From: an uncultured Bacteroidaceae bacterium
GTDB lineage: Bacteria; Bacteroidota; Bacteroidia; Bacteroidales; Bacteroidaceae
Direction: 5' to 3'
Assembly (NCBI GenBank): GCA_944320955.1
Contig: CALUJL010000015.1
Span: 48,566 to 112,565 of the forward strand
DNA length: 64,000 nucleotides
How positions within the stretch are numbered: the first letter of the stretch is position 1; each line of letters begins with the position of its first letter. Positions 17,070 to 26,348 of the stretch are shown here, piece after piece. A model generated the notes under the pieces. It was not told the origin of the DNA. It was given only the letters and a program-made list of their open reading frames with translations, and made no database searches. The position numbers and the translations under genes are program-made.

Positions 17070-18347
17070 CTACTTCACAATATTACTTACGTCCACAAAA
17101 CAAAGCCGCCGTTTCCCACTATATACCGAATCAAAAAATACTTTCTTTCCATCAGTTGAGAAACGAGGATGCAAATCGCAACGGGTCTGTCCTTTATAAC
17201 GCACACTCTGCCATACCTCCAGCAAAGGCACAATCTCGTTCGTCCGCCAATTATAAAGTGTCAAATGCTGCATCCGGCTTTTGTCCGGATAGGAATCAAA
17301 AACAATCCAGTCGCCCCAACATGAAGGATGTCCATCACCCATATTATATTCTGATGGCCCGGAACAATATTTCATTTCCCCGGTATCCAAAGAATAACGA
17401 TAAAATCCGTCTCGTCCTTCAAAGCGAAGATAGCCAAACACCGTTTTTTCGTCTATCCAGCAACAATGACTGACCATTCCGTCGTCAGCCAAAACCCTCA
17501 ACGAATGAAAATCTGAATACATCAGTCGGTCAAAACGGCGTTTACCCTGATAAAAACGATGGATAAATATAAATCCTTTCCCATCCGGACGAATCATCAC
17601 ATGATTCACCTTATGCAAACAAGAAGAAAAGATTGCTTTCGGTTCACAGGATACTATTTCTTTTAAAGAATGGAGCAAACATCCTTGCCCGTTGGCATAA
17701 TCCACTTGCCAAATACCGTCATGTTTCAGGTTATTCATCTCATCCATTGACGGAAGTGGTAGATTTCGATAACCGTAATCCGGTCGAAGATACATAATCC
17801 GACGATAATCAATCGACAAGAAATAATCTCTACCATAAGAGTCTTGGACCGGATAATCAAATACACGAAGTTCTTTTTCGGCTTTCAAAGAATAAAGAAC
17901 CGCCATATAACGACCTTCCCGGAAATCATTATAGAGCAATTCATCTTCACTTAACCATTGTGCACGCGCTCCTTGTTGCCAAGTATAAGAAGAGGAGCAA
18001 CCTATCGATCGACGCATACCGGTCTCACTCTGAAACAATACAATCCGAACAGGCGTATCTGGATTCGGTTTCAATAGAGTAGGCATTGTGGCTTCATGAA
18101 ACAACACCCATCCCTCCTTATTTATCGGAGACTTATCATAATAACCAAAAAACGTCTCACCATTCTCCTCGCTTGGCGAAACAATATCGATTGCCGACAA
18201 ACGCTCGTCAAGCAAACGCGAAGTATAAGACTTCTTATATAATAGAGAATTCACTCGTACATAGACATCCTTTACCAACGATTTCAATCCCGGCGTAGTC
18301 GAAAGTAAAGAAGCTATAAAACGCTCTTTTGCTGAAAAATTGGCCAT
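17070..18347 (-). CDS. Beta-propeller-like protein of the polysaccharide locus
   Basis: Protein of 425 residues without membrane segments or signal peptide. Repeated blocks such as HVMIRPDGKGFIFIHRF and DLHPRFSTDGKKVFFDSV recall the PD40/TolB-like blades of six-bladed propellers. Conserved-looking motifs include FFGYYDKSP and RAQWLSEDELLYNDF. I know such proteins only as neighbours of glycosyltransferases in capsule loci; no reaction is established. It overlaps the upstream glycosyltransferase gene by 34 bases, so it is certainly part of the operon. Its DNA is AT-rich like its neighbours. Confidence 0.75.
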   Translation of the reverse strand: MANFSAKERFIASLLSTTPGLKSLVKDVYVRVNSLLYKKSYTSRLLDERLSAIDIVSPSEENGETFFGYYDKSPINKEGWVLFHEATMPTLLKPNPDTPVRIVLFQSETGMRRSIGCSSSYTWQQGARAQWLSEDELLYNDFREGRYMAVLYSLKAEKELRVFDYPVQDSYGRDYFLSIDYRRIMYLRPDYGYRNLPLPSMDEMNNLKHDGIWQVDYANGQGCLLHSLKEIVSCEPKAIFSSCLHKVNHVMIRPDGKGFIFIHRFYQGKRRFDRLMYSDFHSLRVLADDGMVSHCCWIDEKTVFGYLRFEGRDGFYRYSLDTGEMKYCSGPSEYNMGDGHPSCWGDWIVFDSYPDKSRMQHLTLYNWRTNEIVPLLEVWQSVRYKGQTRCDLHPRFSTDGKKVFFDSVYSGKRRLCFVDVSNIVK

Positions 18348-19234
18348 CCTACTATTCTTTTTTCATATTTGAATAAACCATCCCATATGCCTCGCAAAAT
18401 ATTCTTGGCATATTTCAATCGAGGAGACACAAACAAGGGAAAATAAAAAGCCTTAAGTACATACTTTCCAAAATGTTTCTGTTTCCAAAAGCGGGGGACA
18501 TAATTCCGTCTGCATAGCCACAAATAATTTCGGAATTGATAATAAACACGAAAAGATGATGCGATCGCTATTTCTTTAGACACTATTTTCTTATCACCTT
18601 CTCCCAACTGATGGTTCAGCAAAGCATCTTCTACTATAAAAGAACGTAGTGCATTCTGATGCCATGCACGCCAACACCATTCATGATCTACGCCATCAAT
18701 AAATAGAGACTCGTCGAAGCCTCCGGTTTTGACGAGTGATATCGTCGATATCAATGATATCGACGATATCACCGAATAACATTCGGTGAGATCGGAAGCA
18801 TTTCCAATGCTTCCGGCTTTAATCCTACGAAATTCTTTTGATTTGGGAGGATAAGGCCTACCTGTTTGACGGTTAATTGCCCTCGTCCCCACAGCCGCGA
18901 CTTTATATCCATTTCCAACCAAACAGACATATGCATTATACAATTTCTCAATCACCCCTTCTGACAAAATACTGTCCTGGTCGCTAAATACAATAAAGTC
19001 AGCTCCTCTATCCAAACAATAGCGAATCCCGATATTCTGTGCTGCAGCAATCCCTACATTCTTTAATAATGGAACATAATGCAACTTCTCTCCATATACA
19101 TCCAATTCTTTCTTATGTGATATGGAAGAATTATCGACAACACAGATACCATCAACTTGAGGTAACAATTTGTTTAATCCCTTATTCAATATAGAAAAAT
19201 TGGGATTATACAAGATTATTATAGTAAGGATCAT
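18314..19234 (-). CDS. Family 2 glycosyltransferase with internal palindrome cluster
   Basis: Rhamnosyltransferase-like GT2 protein of 306 residues: TIIILYNPN, VVDNSS, LLKNVGIAAAQNIGI, the metal-binding VFSDQDS near residue 93, and the acceptor motif GGFDESLFIDGVDHEWCWRA. It is a paralogue of the next gene upstream (same FDQDS/DESLFID/EWCWRA motifs). The stretch just before the acceptor motif is unusual, an Ile/Ser run reading VISSISLISTIS, encoded by perfect inverted repeats at 18736-18815. The start overlaps the upstream gene by 4 bases (ATGA). Confidence 0.85.
   Translation of the reverse strand: MILTIIILYNPNFSILNKGLNKLLPQVDGICVVDNSSISHKKELDVYGEKLHYVPLLKNVGIAAAQNIGIRYCLDRGADFIVFSDQDSILSEGVIEKLYNAYVCLVGNGYKVAAVGTRAINRQTGRPYPPKSKEFRRIKAGSIGNASDLTECYSVISSISLISTISLVKTGGFDESLFIDGVDHEWCWRAWHQNALRSFIVEDALLNHQLGEGDKKIVSKEIAIASSFRVYYQFRNYLWLCRRNYVPRFWKQKHFGKYVLKAFYFPLFVSPRLKYAKNILRGIWDGLFKYEKRIVGWPIFQQKSVL
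18736..18815. repeat. Three consecutive perfect inverted repeats inside a glycosyltransferase gene
   Basis: Repeat 1 has 17-base arms (18736-18752 and 18756-18772) around AAT, built from GATATC words. Repeat 2 has 9-base arms TCACCGAAT/ATTCGGTGA (18769-18777, 18781-18789) around AAC. Repeat 3 has 10-base arms CGGAAGCATT/AATGCTTCCG (18793-18802, 18806-18815) around TCC. All three have 3-base spacers and lie end to end within the coding sequence. Confidence 0.9.
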
Positions 19235-20082
19235 AATCGCATTGTGTTTTTTAACAAGATTCCATCCTTTATCCCGTGCAAAATATTTCGTTCAATTGGT
19301 ATCCAATCTTTTAGGATAAATGGGAAATATAGCATTCGTAAAAACAACTTTATTCCTGTGTTTATTTTCCATTGAATAGGAACATACTTTCTAATGCAAA
19401 GCCATAAATAATTTCGATATTGATAATAATAGCGAAAAGGAGATGAGATGATTATTATATAGCGTCCTATCTTCAACCATTTTTGTCCTACATTGTGTCG
19501 CAAGGAAACACGATTAGTTATACCGGAAATTAATCCTAAAGAATTGGCACGCCAACACCATTCATAGTCCACTAGATCAATAAATAGCGATTCATCCAAA
19601 TAACCAACTTCTTTAACACGAGTGAGTGAGGTATAACTTCCTGAACTAATAATCATAGGACGTACCTCAAACTCTTCATTTGATGAATAGGAATGAAATA
19701 TAGATTTATACTCCTTGTTCTCGCGTTCATCGAATACCCGAGGACCAAGCAGGAATAAATTGTTATGCCTCTTTGAGATTCTTTGGTATTCTTCTGCAAT
19801 TTGTTCTATATAGCTAGCAGAAATTTTGCTGTCTTGATCAAAAAATAACACAAATTGACACCCTAATTCTTCGGCCTTGCAAAGACCAATATTTTGTGCG
19901 ACAGCAATACCCCGATTCTCTTTTAATGGAATATAAACACATTGACTAGTTATTCCCAAATCACGTTCAGGAGTATTATCGACAAAAATAAGAATTGAAT
20001 TCTTAGGGCACTGGTTCAAAAAGGAATCAGATATTTGAGCATAATATAGAACAATTATTATAGCATTTATTTTTTTTGTCAT
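19231..20082 (-). CDS. Family 2 glycosyltransferase
   Basis: GT2 protein of 283 residues, paralogue of the downstream gene: AIIIVLYY, FVDNTPERD, LKENRGIAVAQNIGL, metal-binding LFFDQDSKI near residue 98, and LDESLFIDLVDYEWCWRA. The C-terminus carries the basic PFRYYYQYRNYLWLC segment shared with the paralogue, likely membrane-associating. The two probably add similar sugars in sequence, which is inference. The 116-base gap before it (20083-20198) is AT-rich and contains only a small palindrome, CACAAT/ATTGTG at 20118-20131. Confidence 0.87.
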   Translation of the reverse strand: MTKKINAIIIVLYYAQISDSFLNQCPKNSILIFVDNTPERDLGITSQCVYIPLKENRGIAVAQNIGLCKAEELGCQFVLFFDQDSKISASYIEQIAEEYQRISKRHNNLFLLGPRVFDERENKEYKSIFHSYSSNEEFEVRPMIISSGSYTSLTRVKEVGYLDESLFIDLVDYEWCWRANSLGLISGITNRVSLRHNVGQKWLKIGRYIIIISSPFRYYYQYRNYLWLCIRKYVPIQWKINTGIKLFLRMLYFPFILKDWIPIERNILHGIKDGILLKNTMRL

Positions 20083-20198
20083 AGGCGCTTATTTTTGCGA
20101 TTTTTTTAAAATATTTACACAATGTATTGTGCAAGATTTAAAAACATTTTCTATACTATAGACACTGTATTATTAAATGACATAGCTAATTACCTTGG

Positions 20199-21230
20199 CT
20201 ACATCAATATTGGATTGTAATAAATATTTATAAATAGAAAGCATATACCTAAAACAACAATAGCTATACGAGACAAAAAGACATTGCAATCATTAGGCCG
20301 AAATATGTAAACGGTCATAGGCAATAAGATTATTTCTACGATCATATACAACTCACTAATACGCCATGCAGCCACTGGAAGATCCGAAAATAACACAAAA
20401 CAAGAAATAGCTATTACATAGATTTTTATTAAAATGATAGCCAAAGCATTTTGTTTAGAGACACGTTCAATATTCAAAAGAATAAACAAGCAAAATGCAA
20501 TTCGAAGCAATGTCAATGCATTAAATATATTAATATCATTACCTATCGTTTCTTTATATGAAAGTAAAAGCATTTTAACACTTGCGATGGGAACATAACT
20601 TATATATTGAACTAACGACAAGACACCTGTCAACAAATAGGAAAGCGGAATAAGTACCATATAAAACCGTTTTTGGGGCTTTTCAATATTGAGAAACCAA
20701 AGTGGGAGAATAATTAGTGCCGAATTATGAAAAAGCATTGCTATTGAGGTCGTTATCAAGAAAGCGATCAAGTTCCTTTTCCACACAAAATAAACAGCGT
20801 GAAGTAATAGTCCTGAAGCTATTGCAACACGCATCTGAATCATGTCATGCAGAATAAAGAAATTGGAGACATAAACTACCAAAGAACCCCACAGCAATGT
20901 CGTCATCTTACGCATTGCCCATAACTTTAAGGCAATACTGATACTTGCAAAAAAGAAAAGGAAAAAAGTCAGATTCGCCCCAAACCGTTTTATTAGCCTT
21001 GTTAAATACTTAAACCCTATCTCAAATCGTTCATTATACAACTTTGGATAACGAAAAAAAGCCTCATAATTTCCTCTATCAGGCATATCTTCTGGTCGAA
21101 AAGTTGCAATGCAAACGAACACCCACAGTATAAGTAAAAACAGGATATTCGATTGCGGAAACCGTCGACCAGATGTAAATAAAAACAATATAGAAAATAA
21201 AGCAAATAGCAGGCAAACAGGAAGAATCAT
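20199..21230 (-). CDS. EpsG-family repeat-unit polymerase (Wzy)
   Basis: Polytopic inner-membrane protein of 343 residues with about ten hydrophobic segments. The periplasmic loop motif FRPEDMPDRGNYEAFF followed by FEIGFKYLTRLIKRF is typical of EpsG-type O-antigen/capsule polymerases. It should join lipid-linked repeat units in the periplasm after flipping by Wzx. It is strongly AT-rich, as is common for Wzy genes, and overlaps the upstream glycosyltransferase by 4 bases. Confidence 0.88.
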   Translation of the reverse strand: MILPVCLLFALFSILFLFTSGRRFPQSNILFLLILWVFVCIATFRPEDMPDRGNYEAFFRYPKLYNERFEIGFKYLTRLIKRFGANLTFFLFFFASISIALKLWAMRKMTTLLWGSLVVYVSNFFILHDMIQMRVAIASGLLLHAVYFVWKRNLIAFLITTSIAMLFHNSALIILPLWFLNIEKPQKRFYMVLIPLSYLLTGVLSLVQYISYVPIASVKMLLLSYKETIGNDINIFNALTLLRIAFCLFILLNIERVSKQNALAIILIKIYVIAISCFVLFSDLPVAAWRISELYMIVEIILLPMTVYIFRPNDCNVFLSRIAIVVLGICFLFINIYYNPILM

Positions 21231-22330
21231 ACAAAACTCTTTTTATTCATAACGCTCGCAATCTCCCTCTGCATAATAGCATACGACCTATCCCAAGTAA
21301 ACCGCAAGATATTCTCATGCCCCGCACGGGCTATCCGCAGGCGTAAATCGTCATCCTCAATCAAACGGATAATACGATCGGCCAAAGCCTGCACGTCACC
21401 AACCGGGACGACAAGAGCTGTATTCCGGTCTTCCGCCATTTCCAAGTAACCGGGATTGTCTGTACATACTACCGCGCAACCGCAAGCCATCGCTTCGCCA
21501 ACCGTCAATCCCCATCCTTCCGAATGGCTCGTGCCCAAGAAAATCGATGCTTCATTATAAAGCCGCCGATGCTCCTCACGCGTAGGACGTTGATGATAGT
21601 CATACCAATCAGGCAATCCTTTCGGACAAGGCGGTACTCCAAACAGCGTCACCCGCAAATCCGGACACCGTTTCTTTACGATTTCCAATGCGGCAAAGCC
21701 ATCAGCGCAACCTTTCCAAGCCAAATAATGATAAAGCATACACACTCGATTCTTATTCCGAGCTTCCGGACTTATCGTGAGATGAAACTGGGAAAAATCG
21801 AATCCGTTGGGAATCAAGGTACTACTTTCACCTTCATCCTCCACTATTGACTGAAGCCAACGGGCTATCACCCACTTCCGCAATGGCAAATGATAAGAAG
21901 CCAAAACATACTCCCGGCTTGAATTTCCCCAATCCTCAAAATGCTGGATAAAATAGAACTTACGAGAAGATAGGATTCGGTTATATTGTGCAAGATAATA
22001 AGCCGTTTGGGCTGCAGTCGCCACATACACATCAGCCTTGGGCACATACTGCTCCTTTAGCGACCATACCCAATGTTCTTTCACCCGTTTATCAAGAGGG
22101 AACCAACTACGGGCTGTATAGCGAGGTACAATACTATAAACAATGAAACGCAAAACAGCCTTACACCAAGCCCAAAATCCAACCCTGCGCAGACCACGGC
22201 AACAAGATGGATACACTACACCTACCTCATAGCCATCAGCCGCCAAACGATTGGCATATTCAAGCACAACCTTAACCCCACCGACCGGGACACCTGCCCC
22301 GCCCGGAAGTAAAAACAAGATTCTCATCAC
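21227..22330 (-). CDS. Family 4 glycosyltransferase
   Basis: GT-B fold enzyme of 367 residues. The N-terminal acceptor domain starts ILFLLPGGAGVPVGGVKVV with the Gly-rich loop. The C-terminal donor domain holds LGTSHSEGWGLTVGEAMACGCAVVCTDN, whose Glu residues fit the GT4 EX7E motif, and a final GNTAL-like element (DRNTALVVPVGD). A retaining transfer to the growing repeat unit is expected. The gene lies between a GT2 gene (10-base gap) and wzy. Confidence 0.9.
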   Translation of the reverse strand: MMRILFLLPGGAGVPVGGVKVVLEYANRLAADGYEVGVVYPSCCRGLRRVGFWAWCKAVLRFIVYSIVPRYTARSWFPLDKRVKEHWVWSLKEQYVPKADVYVATAAQTAYYLAQYNRILSSRKFYFIQHFEDWGNSSREYVLASYHLPLRKWVIARWLQSIVEDEGESSTLIPNGFDFSQFHLTISPEARNKNRVCMLYHYLAWKGCADGFAALEIVKKRCPDLRVTLFGVPPCPKGLPDWYDYHQRPTREEHRRLYNEASIFLGTSHSEGWGLTVGEAMACGCAVVCTDNPGYLEMAEDRNTALVVPVGDVQALADRIIRLIEDDDLRLRIARAGHENILRFTWDRSYAIMQREIASVMNKKSFV

Positions 22331-22340
22331 AGAAATTCTT

Positions 22341-23318
22341 CTATCTATACTGTTTCACCTTACCATGTAAAATGGCATTTAACGACCCACGAATACGATA
22401 CGCCCAATAAGGAGAAATATGAAAAGCCACCCAATACAACGCTTTTTGCTTCGACGAAAGGGGCAGCTCATTCATATGGGAAGCAATAATAGCATAGCAC
22501 TCTGAAAAATTACACAAATAATCACCTCCCACGTTGAGTGCTTTAGGCAATAATCGTGACTTCAAATGCAATTCAATAAGAGAAAACTGAGCTGCCGACA
22601 GTCGCTCTTTCAGCAAATCATACAAACGTAACTCCTGATCCAATACCTCTTTTACAGGACGATACACCAAAGAAACAGGATTCATCGCTTGATCGTAATG
22701 ATAAAACGCTTGATTCAAATAACTAACCCTCACGCCACTTGCTACCAAACATGTATTCACAAAAAGATCCTCACAATAAGACAATTCCGGGAAACTTACA
22801 TCCGCTTTCTTAAAACAAATGCGACGCACTAATTTATTCCAGCAAGCACCATGCAATTCCTGAAACAATTCTCTCAATATTTGTCTATTATCAAAAGATG
22901 AAGGTGCTTGCTTCGTATAGGTAGACTGCCCCTTGTCATCAATATAGTAGTCACAAATCACCATGTCCGCATCCTCTTCTTTGGCTTTGCGGTACATTTC
23001 TTCCAGCATTTCCGGCTCGGTCCAATCGTCCGGGTCGGCATGGATGACGTATTCGCCGCGGGCATTGTCCAAGCCGCACTGGCGGGCGGAGCTCACTCCC
23101 CCGTTCTCCTTGTGGATGACCCGCACACGGCGGTCCTGACGGGCATACTCATCGCAGATCTCCCCGCTGCGGTCGGGACTGCCGTCGTCTATGAGCAGTA
23201 TCTCGAAGTCCCCGAACGTCTGCGCCAGCAGGCTGTCCACGCAACGTTTCAAGTAAGCCTCGGCCTTGTAGACCGCCACGATGACCGATACGGCCGGTTG
23301 AGGGGCAGATGTCGTCAT
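22341..23318 (-). CDS. Family 2 glycosyltransferase with mosaic composition
   Basis: GT2 enzyme of 325 residues: VSVIVAVYKAEAYLKRCVDS, LLIDDGSPD, NGGVSSARQCGLDNARGEY and VIHADPDDW with the DxD near residue 100. About the first 110 residues are encoded by GC-rich DNA like the upstream pyruvyltransferase gene, while the rest (below about 22985) is AT-rich like the downstream genes. The catalytic half and the acceptor half thus appear to have different origins, as expected for a recombination joint inside the gene. It overlaps its upstream neighbour by 4 bases. Confidence 0.9.
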   Translation of the reverse strand: MTTSAPQPAVSVIVAVYKAEAYLKRCVDSLLAQTFGDFEILLIDDGSPDRSGEICDEYARQDRRVRVIHKENGGVSSARQCGLDNARGEYVIHADPDDWTEPEMLEEMYRKAKEEDADMVICDYYIDDKGQSTYTKQAPSSFDNRQILRELFQELHGACWNKLVRRICFKKADVSFPELSYCEDLFVNTCLVASGVRVSYLNQAFYHYDQAMNPVSLVYRPVKEVLDQELRLYDLLKERLSAAQFSLIELHLKSRLLPKALNVGGDYLCNFSECYAIIASHMNELPLSSKQKALYWVAFHISPYWAYRIRGSLNAILHGKVKQYR

Positions 23319-24445
23319 TGCAGGCTGTTCGTTAAGAAAGACATCGAAAAGGCACGCATCTCCTCCCGGCGGGCATTGACCGATACCCAGTCCACCGGGG
23401 AGAGAGGGTCTGCCGCTTCCAATTGTTCCGGGGTAACCAGACGCTCCCCGAGGCCGAACATCCCGAGCAGGCTCTCGAAGCGAGCCATGCCGCGGGCACG
23501 GTTGCCGATCACCCAGAACGGCTTGTTGAACAAGATGCTAAAGACGCACCCGTGGAACGAGTCGGTCAGCACCAGCCGCGCGTCCATAAACGAACGCAGC
23601 CACCGCGTCACCGGCGGGTAGACGCAGGCTTCCGGGTCGGCCTGCAGGTTCTCCGCCGTGCCCGGTTTGCAGGGCATGGACATGAACGGCGCCAGCCCCG
23701 TGCGCGAAGCCAGCACTTCCAGCGCCCTGGACTTGGCAGGCTCGGAATCCAGCACGTAGCAGAACAGGCTGCCCCCGCAAGCCGGTTCCTCCTCTCGCTC
23801 CACGATTTTCTCGTAATCGGACTTGTCCAGCAGGAGCGTAGGGTCGAGCACCTGCACGGCCTCGCAGCCCAGGCGTTCCCGGCACAGGCCTATCCCCGAG
23901 GATTCCCGCACCGAGACGGCATCGAACTGCCGGAGCAGCCGCGCACAGCGGGCCGTGTCCTCCCGGCTGAACTCCCATTCGTCCACCCCGAACGAGGCGC
24001 CGTAGGCCACGCGCCTCACCGCGCGCCCCTCGGCGAAGTCCAGGAAATAGTTCGTGATGCACGGCGAGTACTTCGGCCGCCACACCTGGTCGCTGCCCAC
24101 CAGCAGGGCCTCGTAGCCGTCGCGCAGCGTCCGCTCGGACAGCTGCGCCGTGGTGTAGAGCAAGGGCGTCACCGGGGTGATGTATTTGTCGCGGAACGGA
24201 CGGACGCGGTGCTCCACGTATTCCTTATCCGCTATGATCTGAAACGGGTCAACATTTTTACGGCCCAAAAAAAATTTTGCCACATCAACCATTCCCTGTT
24301 TAACAGGAATGCGGCCAATCCGCCCTATCCGGCGCACCAGCCAAGGCTCGTGCCCCATACGCTTCAGCACCTGCTGCAGGGCATAAGCCTGCAGCATCCC
24401 CCCGTAATTACTATGGAGGGGCTGGGTCAGTATACCGATTTTCAT
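23315..24445 (-). CDS. Polysaccharide pyruvyl transferase family protein
   Basis: Protein of 376 residues opening with KIGILTQPLHSNYGGMLQAYALQQVL, the signature of the family that includes CsaB and WcaK. Further motifs are LLVGSDQVWRP and VLTDSFHGCVFSILFNKPFWV with the conserved Ser-Phe-His-Gly. It would transfer pyruvate from phosphoenolpyruvate as a ketal onto a sugar of the repeat unit, giving an acidic group. It is GC-rich and overlaps both neighbours by 4 bases, so translation is probably coupled. Confidence 0.88.
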   Translation of the reverse strand: MKIGILTQPLHSNYGGMLQAYALQQVLKRMGHEPWLVRRIGRIGRIPVKQGMVDVAKFFLGRKNVDPFQIIADKEYVEHRVRPFRDKYITPVTPLLYTTAQLSERTLRDGYEALLVGSDQVWRPKYSPCITNYFLDFAEGRAVRRVAYGASFGVDEWEFSREDTARCARLLRQFDAVSVRESSGIGLCRERLGCEAVQVLDPTLLLDKSDYEKIVEREEEPACGGSLFCYVLDSEPAKSRALEVLASRTGLAPFMSMPCKPGTAENLQADPEACVYPPVTRWLRSFMDARLVLTDSFHGCVFSILFNKPFWVIGNRARGMARFESLLGMFGLGERLVTPEQLEAADPLSPVDWVSVNARREEMRAFSMSFLTNSLQ

Positions 24446-25497
24446 AACAATCCGATTTCTTTCAGTACGACTTTGGTAAATGCCTTTGCACCCTCCTCAC
24501 TCATGAAGAAGGAATTGCGGAAATATTCTTCTTTCTGAAACCGCCTGTCGTCCATATAATTCAGGAAAGGCACATTCTGCCGGTTGGCCCTGCGGACGAA
24601 AGAATAGATATAGTTCTCACGAAATGACTCCGGGAACAACCTGGAAAGAGTCGCATGCATCGGGGGTATCACGAGTACAGGCCTCAGCCCCCTGATTTCA
24701 CAAAAAGCCAACATATCAGACAATAAAGCGACCCGCCTCTCCTGCCCTTTCCGGTTCTCTTCGCTCAGCGGACTATCCATAGAAGCAATAGCAAATTGAC
24801 GCTTCCAACCGTTCAGCCACTGTCGTGCATCATTCACAAAATTTTCTCCGCTTCCTTTCGCTTCCCTCCGGGATTTCCATCCAGAAATGCTCCTAACGAG
24901 AGCCTTTAGTGAAGCCTTCGGCGAATAAAGAAGAGGGAATCTCCGCCTTCCCGCCACCCGGGCATAGTCGGGGATCAGTTCCGGAGGTAACGTATAGAAA
25001 TACTTATCATCGGCCATACGCCCCCATTTTCCCTCGACATCCAATCCGGATAAAGGGCTTAATGATATTACAACCGTTCCGCCTTTCCGTAATATGCTAA
25101 AATATGTCTTCAGGATTTTAAAACCATTACGCAACGATTGAGGCTGTTCTCCCCAGTTAAAGGCCTTGACCGGCAAATCTGAATAGTCAAAGGCATACTT
25201 CGCCGAGGAACTGCCGATATTCACGACATCAAAATTGCGCTCCAAATGTTCCCGATACCACTCATTCGTCGGATACAGGGACATGTCCGGAATCACATTT
25301 CTGTACCACTGAGTGCGCTTCACCAGGGAATTCAGGCCATACAGCAACAAAGGCAGAAACAGAACAACCACATCCACTACTGCCAATACAACAGCAAATC
25401 GCACAAAGCCTTTCAAGAAAAGGAGCAAACTGGCAACCAAAACAAATGTTGCCATGGAGATAAATGCCGCACAAAACAGCTGTTTCTTCTTCGACAT
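24442..25497 (-). CDS. SGNH-like membrane-anchored protein
   Basis: Protein of 351 residues from the ATG at 25497 (an ATG at 25515 inside the previous gene is also possible). Two N-terminal membrane segments, about residues 8-28 and 33-55, are followed by an extracytoplasmic domain. FDVVNIGSSSAKYAFD fits block I of SGNH/GDSL-like folds, and SFFMSEEGAKAF near the C-terminus sits where the Asp/His block is usually found, but the Asp-x-x-His pair itself is not clear. It may acylate or deacylate the polysaccharide, or may be inactive. Function unknown. Confidence 0.65.
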   Translation of the reverse strand: MSKKKQLFCAAFISMATFVLVASLLLFLKGFVRFAVVLAVVDVVVLFLPLLLYGLNSLVKRTQWYRNVIPDMSLYPTNEWYREHLERNFDVVNIGSSSAKYAFDYSDLPVKAFNWGEQPQSLRNGFKILKTYFSILRKGGTVVISLSPLSGLDVEGKWGRMADDKYFYTLPPELIPDYARVAGRRRFPLLYSPKASLKALVRSISGWKSRREAKGSGENFVNDARQWLNGWKRQFAIASMDSPLSEENRKGQERRVALLSDMLAFCEIRGLRPVLVIPPMHATLSRLFPESFRENYIYSFVRRANRQNVPFLNYMDDRRFQKEEYFRNSFFMSEEGAKAFTKVVLKEIGLL

Positions 25498-25499
25498 GA

Positions 25500-26348
25500 T
25501 CAATAACCCGGACAATTAACTGATTCTATATGATACTTATAGTCCTGATCTAAAGCGTCCACGGCAGCCATCTCTTCGTCCGAGAGTGCAAAATCAAAGA
25601 TGTCTATATTCTCCCTGAAACGATCCGGATTGTACGATTTAAACACGGGCATGGCATCACCCTGCTGTATATGCCAGCGGAGAATAACCTGCCCGACGGA
25701 CTTATGATACTTCATTGCCAACGATTTCAATACGACACTCTCCCTAAGTGGGGGAACCAAACGGCACAAAGGAGCATACGCCTGAATCCGTATCTCATGA
25801 TCCCGCATATAGGAAACCAAAGGTTTAGCCGTCCGCAGCGGGTGGTATTCCATTTGGTTGACCATCGGGACTATCTCCGGTTCACCGGACAAAAGCTGTT
25901 CAAAATGACGTATATCATAATTAGCCACCCCAATTGCCCGAACTTTTCCTTGCGAATAAACAGCTTCCATCTTCCGCCATGTATTCTCAAAATAGCCGGG
26001 ATAGGGCCAATGCATCAACCAAAGATCGACATAATCAAGTCGCAGGTTCTCAAGCGATGTGTCTATCTCTCTGAGGATATTTCCAGTACGTTGCTGGCCA
26101 TTCCCGATTTTTGTCGTGACAAAAACATCCCTGCGCTCCAGTCCTATCTCGCTCATAGCATCACACAACGCCCTCCCGACAACAGGTTCATTTCCATAGT
26201 CGCGAGCCGTATCAATAGCCCGGAATCCGGCACGGAACCCTGCTGCCAATATTTTCCGTAATTCAGCATAACCCATCCAGTTGGTCCCGATGGCCATACA
26301 CGGCATCTCAACCCCGTTGGACAAACGGATAACACTATTTTGGCTCAT
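25500..26348 (-). CDS. Aldo/keto reductase
   Basis: NADPH-dependent reductase of 282 residues. The catalytic tetrad is visible: Asp and Tyr in IDTARDYGNE, Lys in VFVTTKIGNG and His in LWLMHWPYP. A cofactor-binding region is near KSYNPDRFRENIDIFDF. The start at 26348 overlaps the stop of wzx (ATGA), so the longer upstream reading is rejected. Its place inside the polysaccharide operon suggests it reduces a keto-sugar or another precursor, which is inference. Confidence 0.9.
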   Translation of the reverse strand: MSQNSVIRLSNGVEMPCMAIGTNWMGYAELRKILAAGFRAGFRAIDTARDYGNEPVVGRALCDAMSEIGLERRDVFVTTKIGNGQQRTGNILREIDTSLENLRLDYVDLWLMHWPYPGYFENTWRKMEAVYSQGKVRAIGVANYDIRHFEQLLSGEPEIVPMVNQMEYHPLRTAKPLVSYMRDHEIRIQAYAPLCRLVPPLRESVVLKSLAMKYHKSVGQVILRWHIQQGDAMPVFKSYNPDRFRENIDIFDFALSDEEMAAVDALDQDYKYHIESVNCPGY

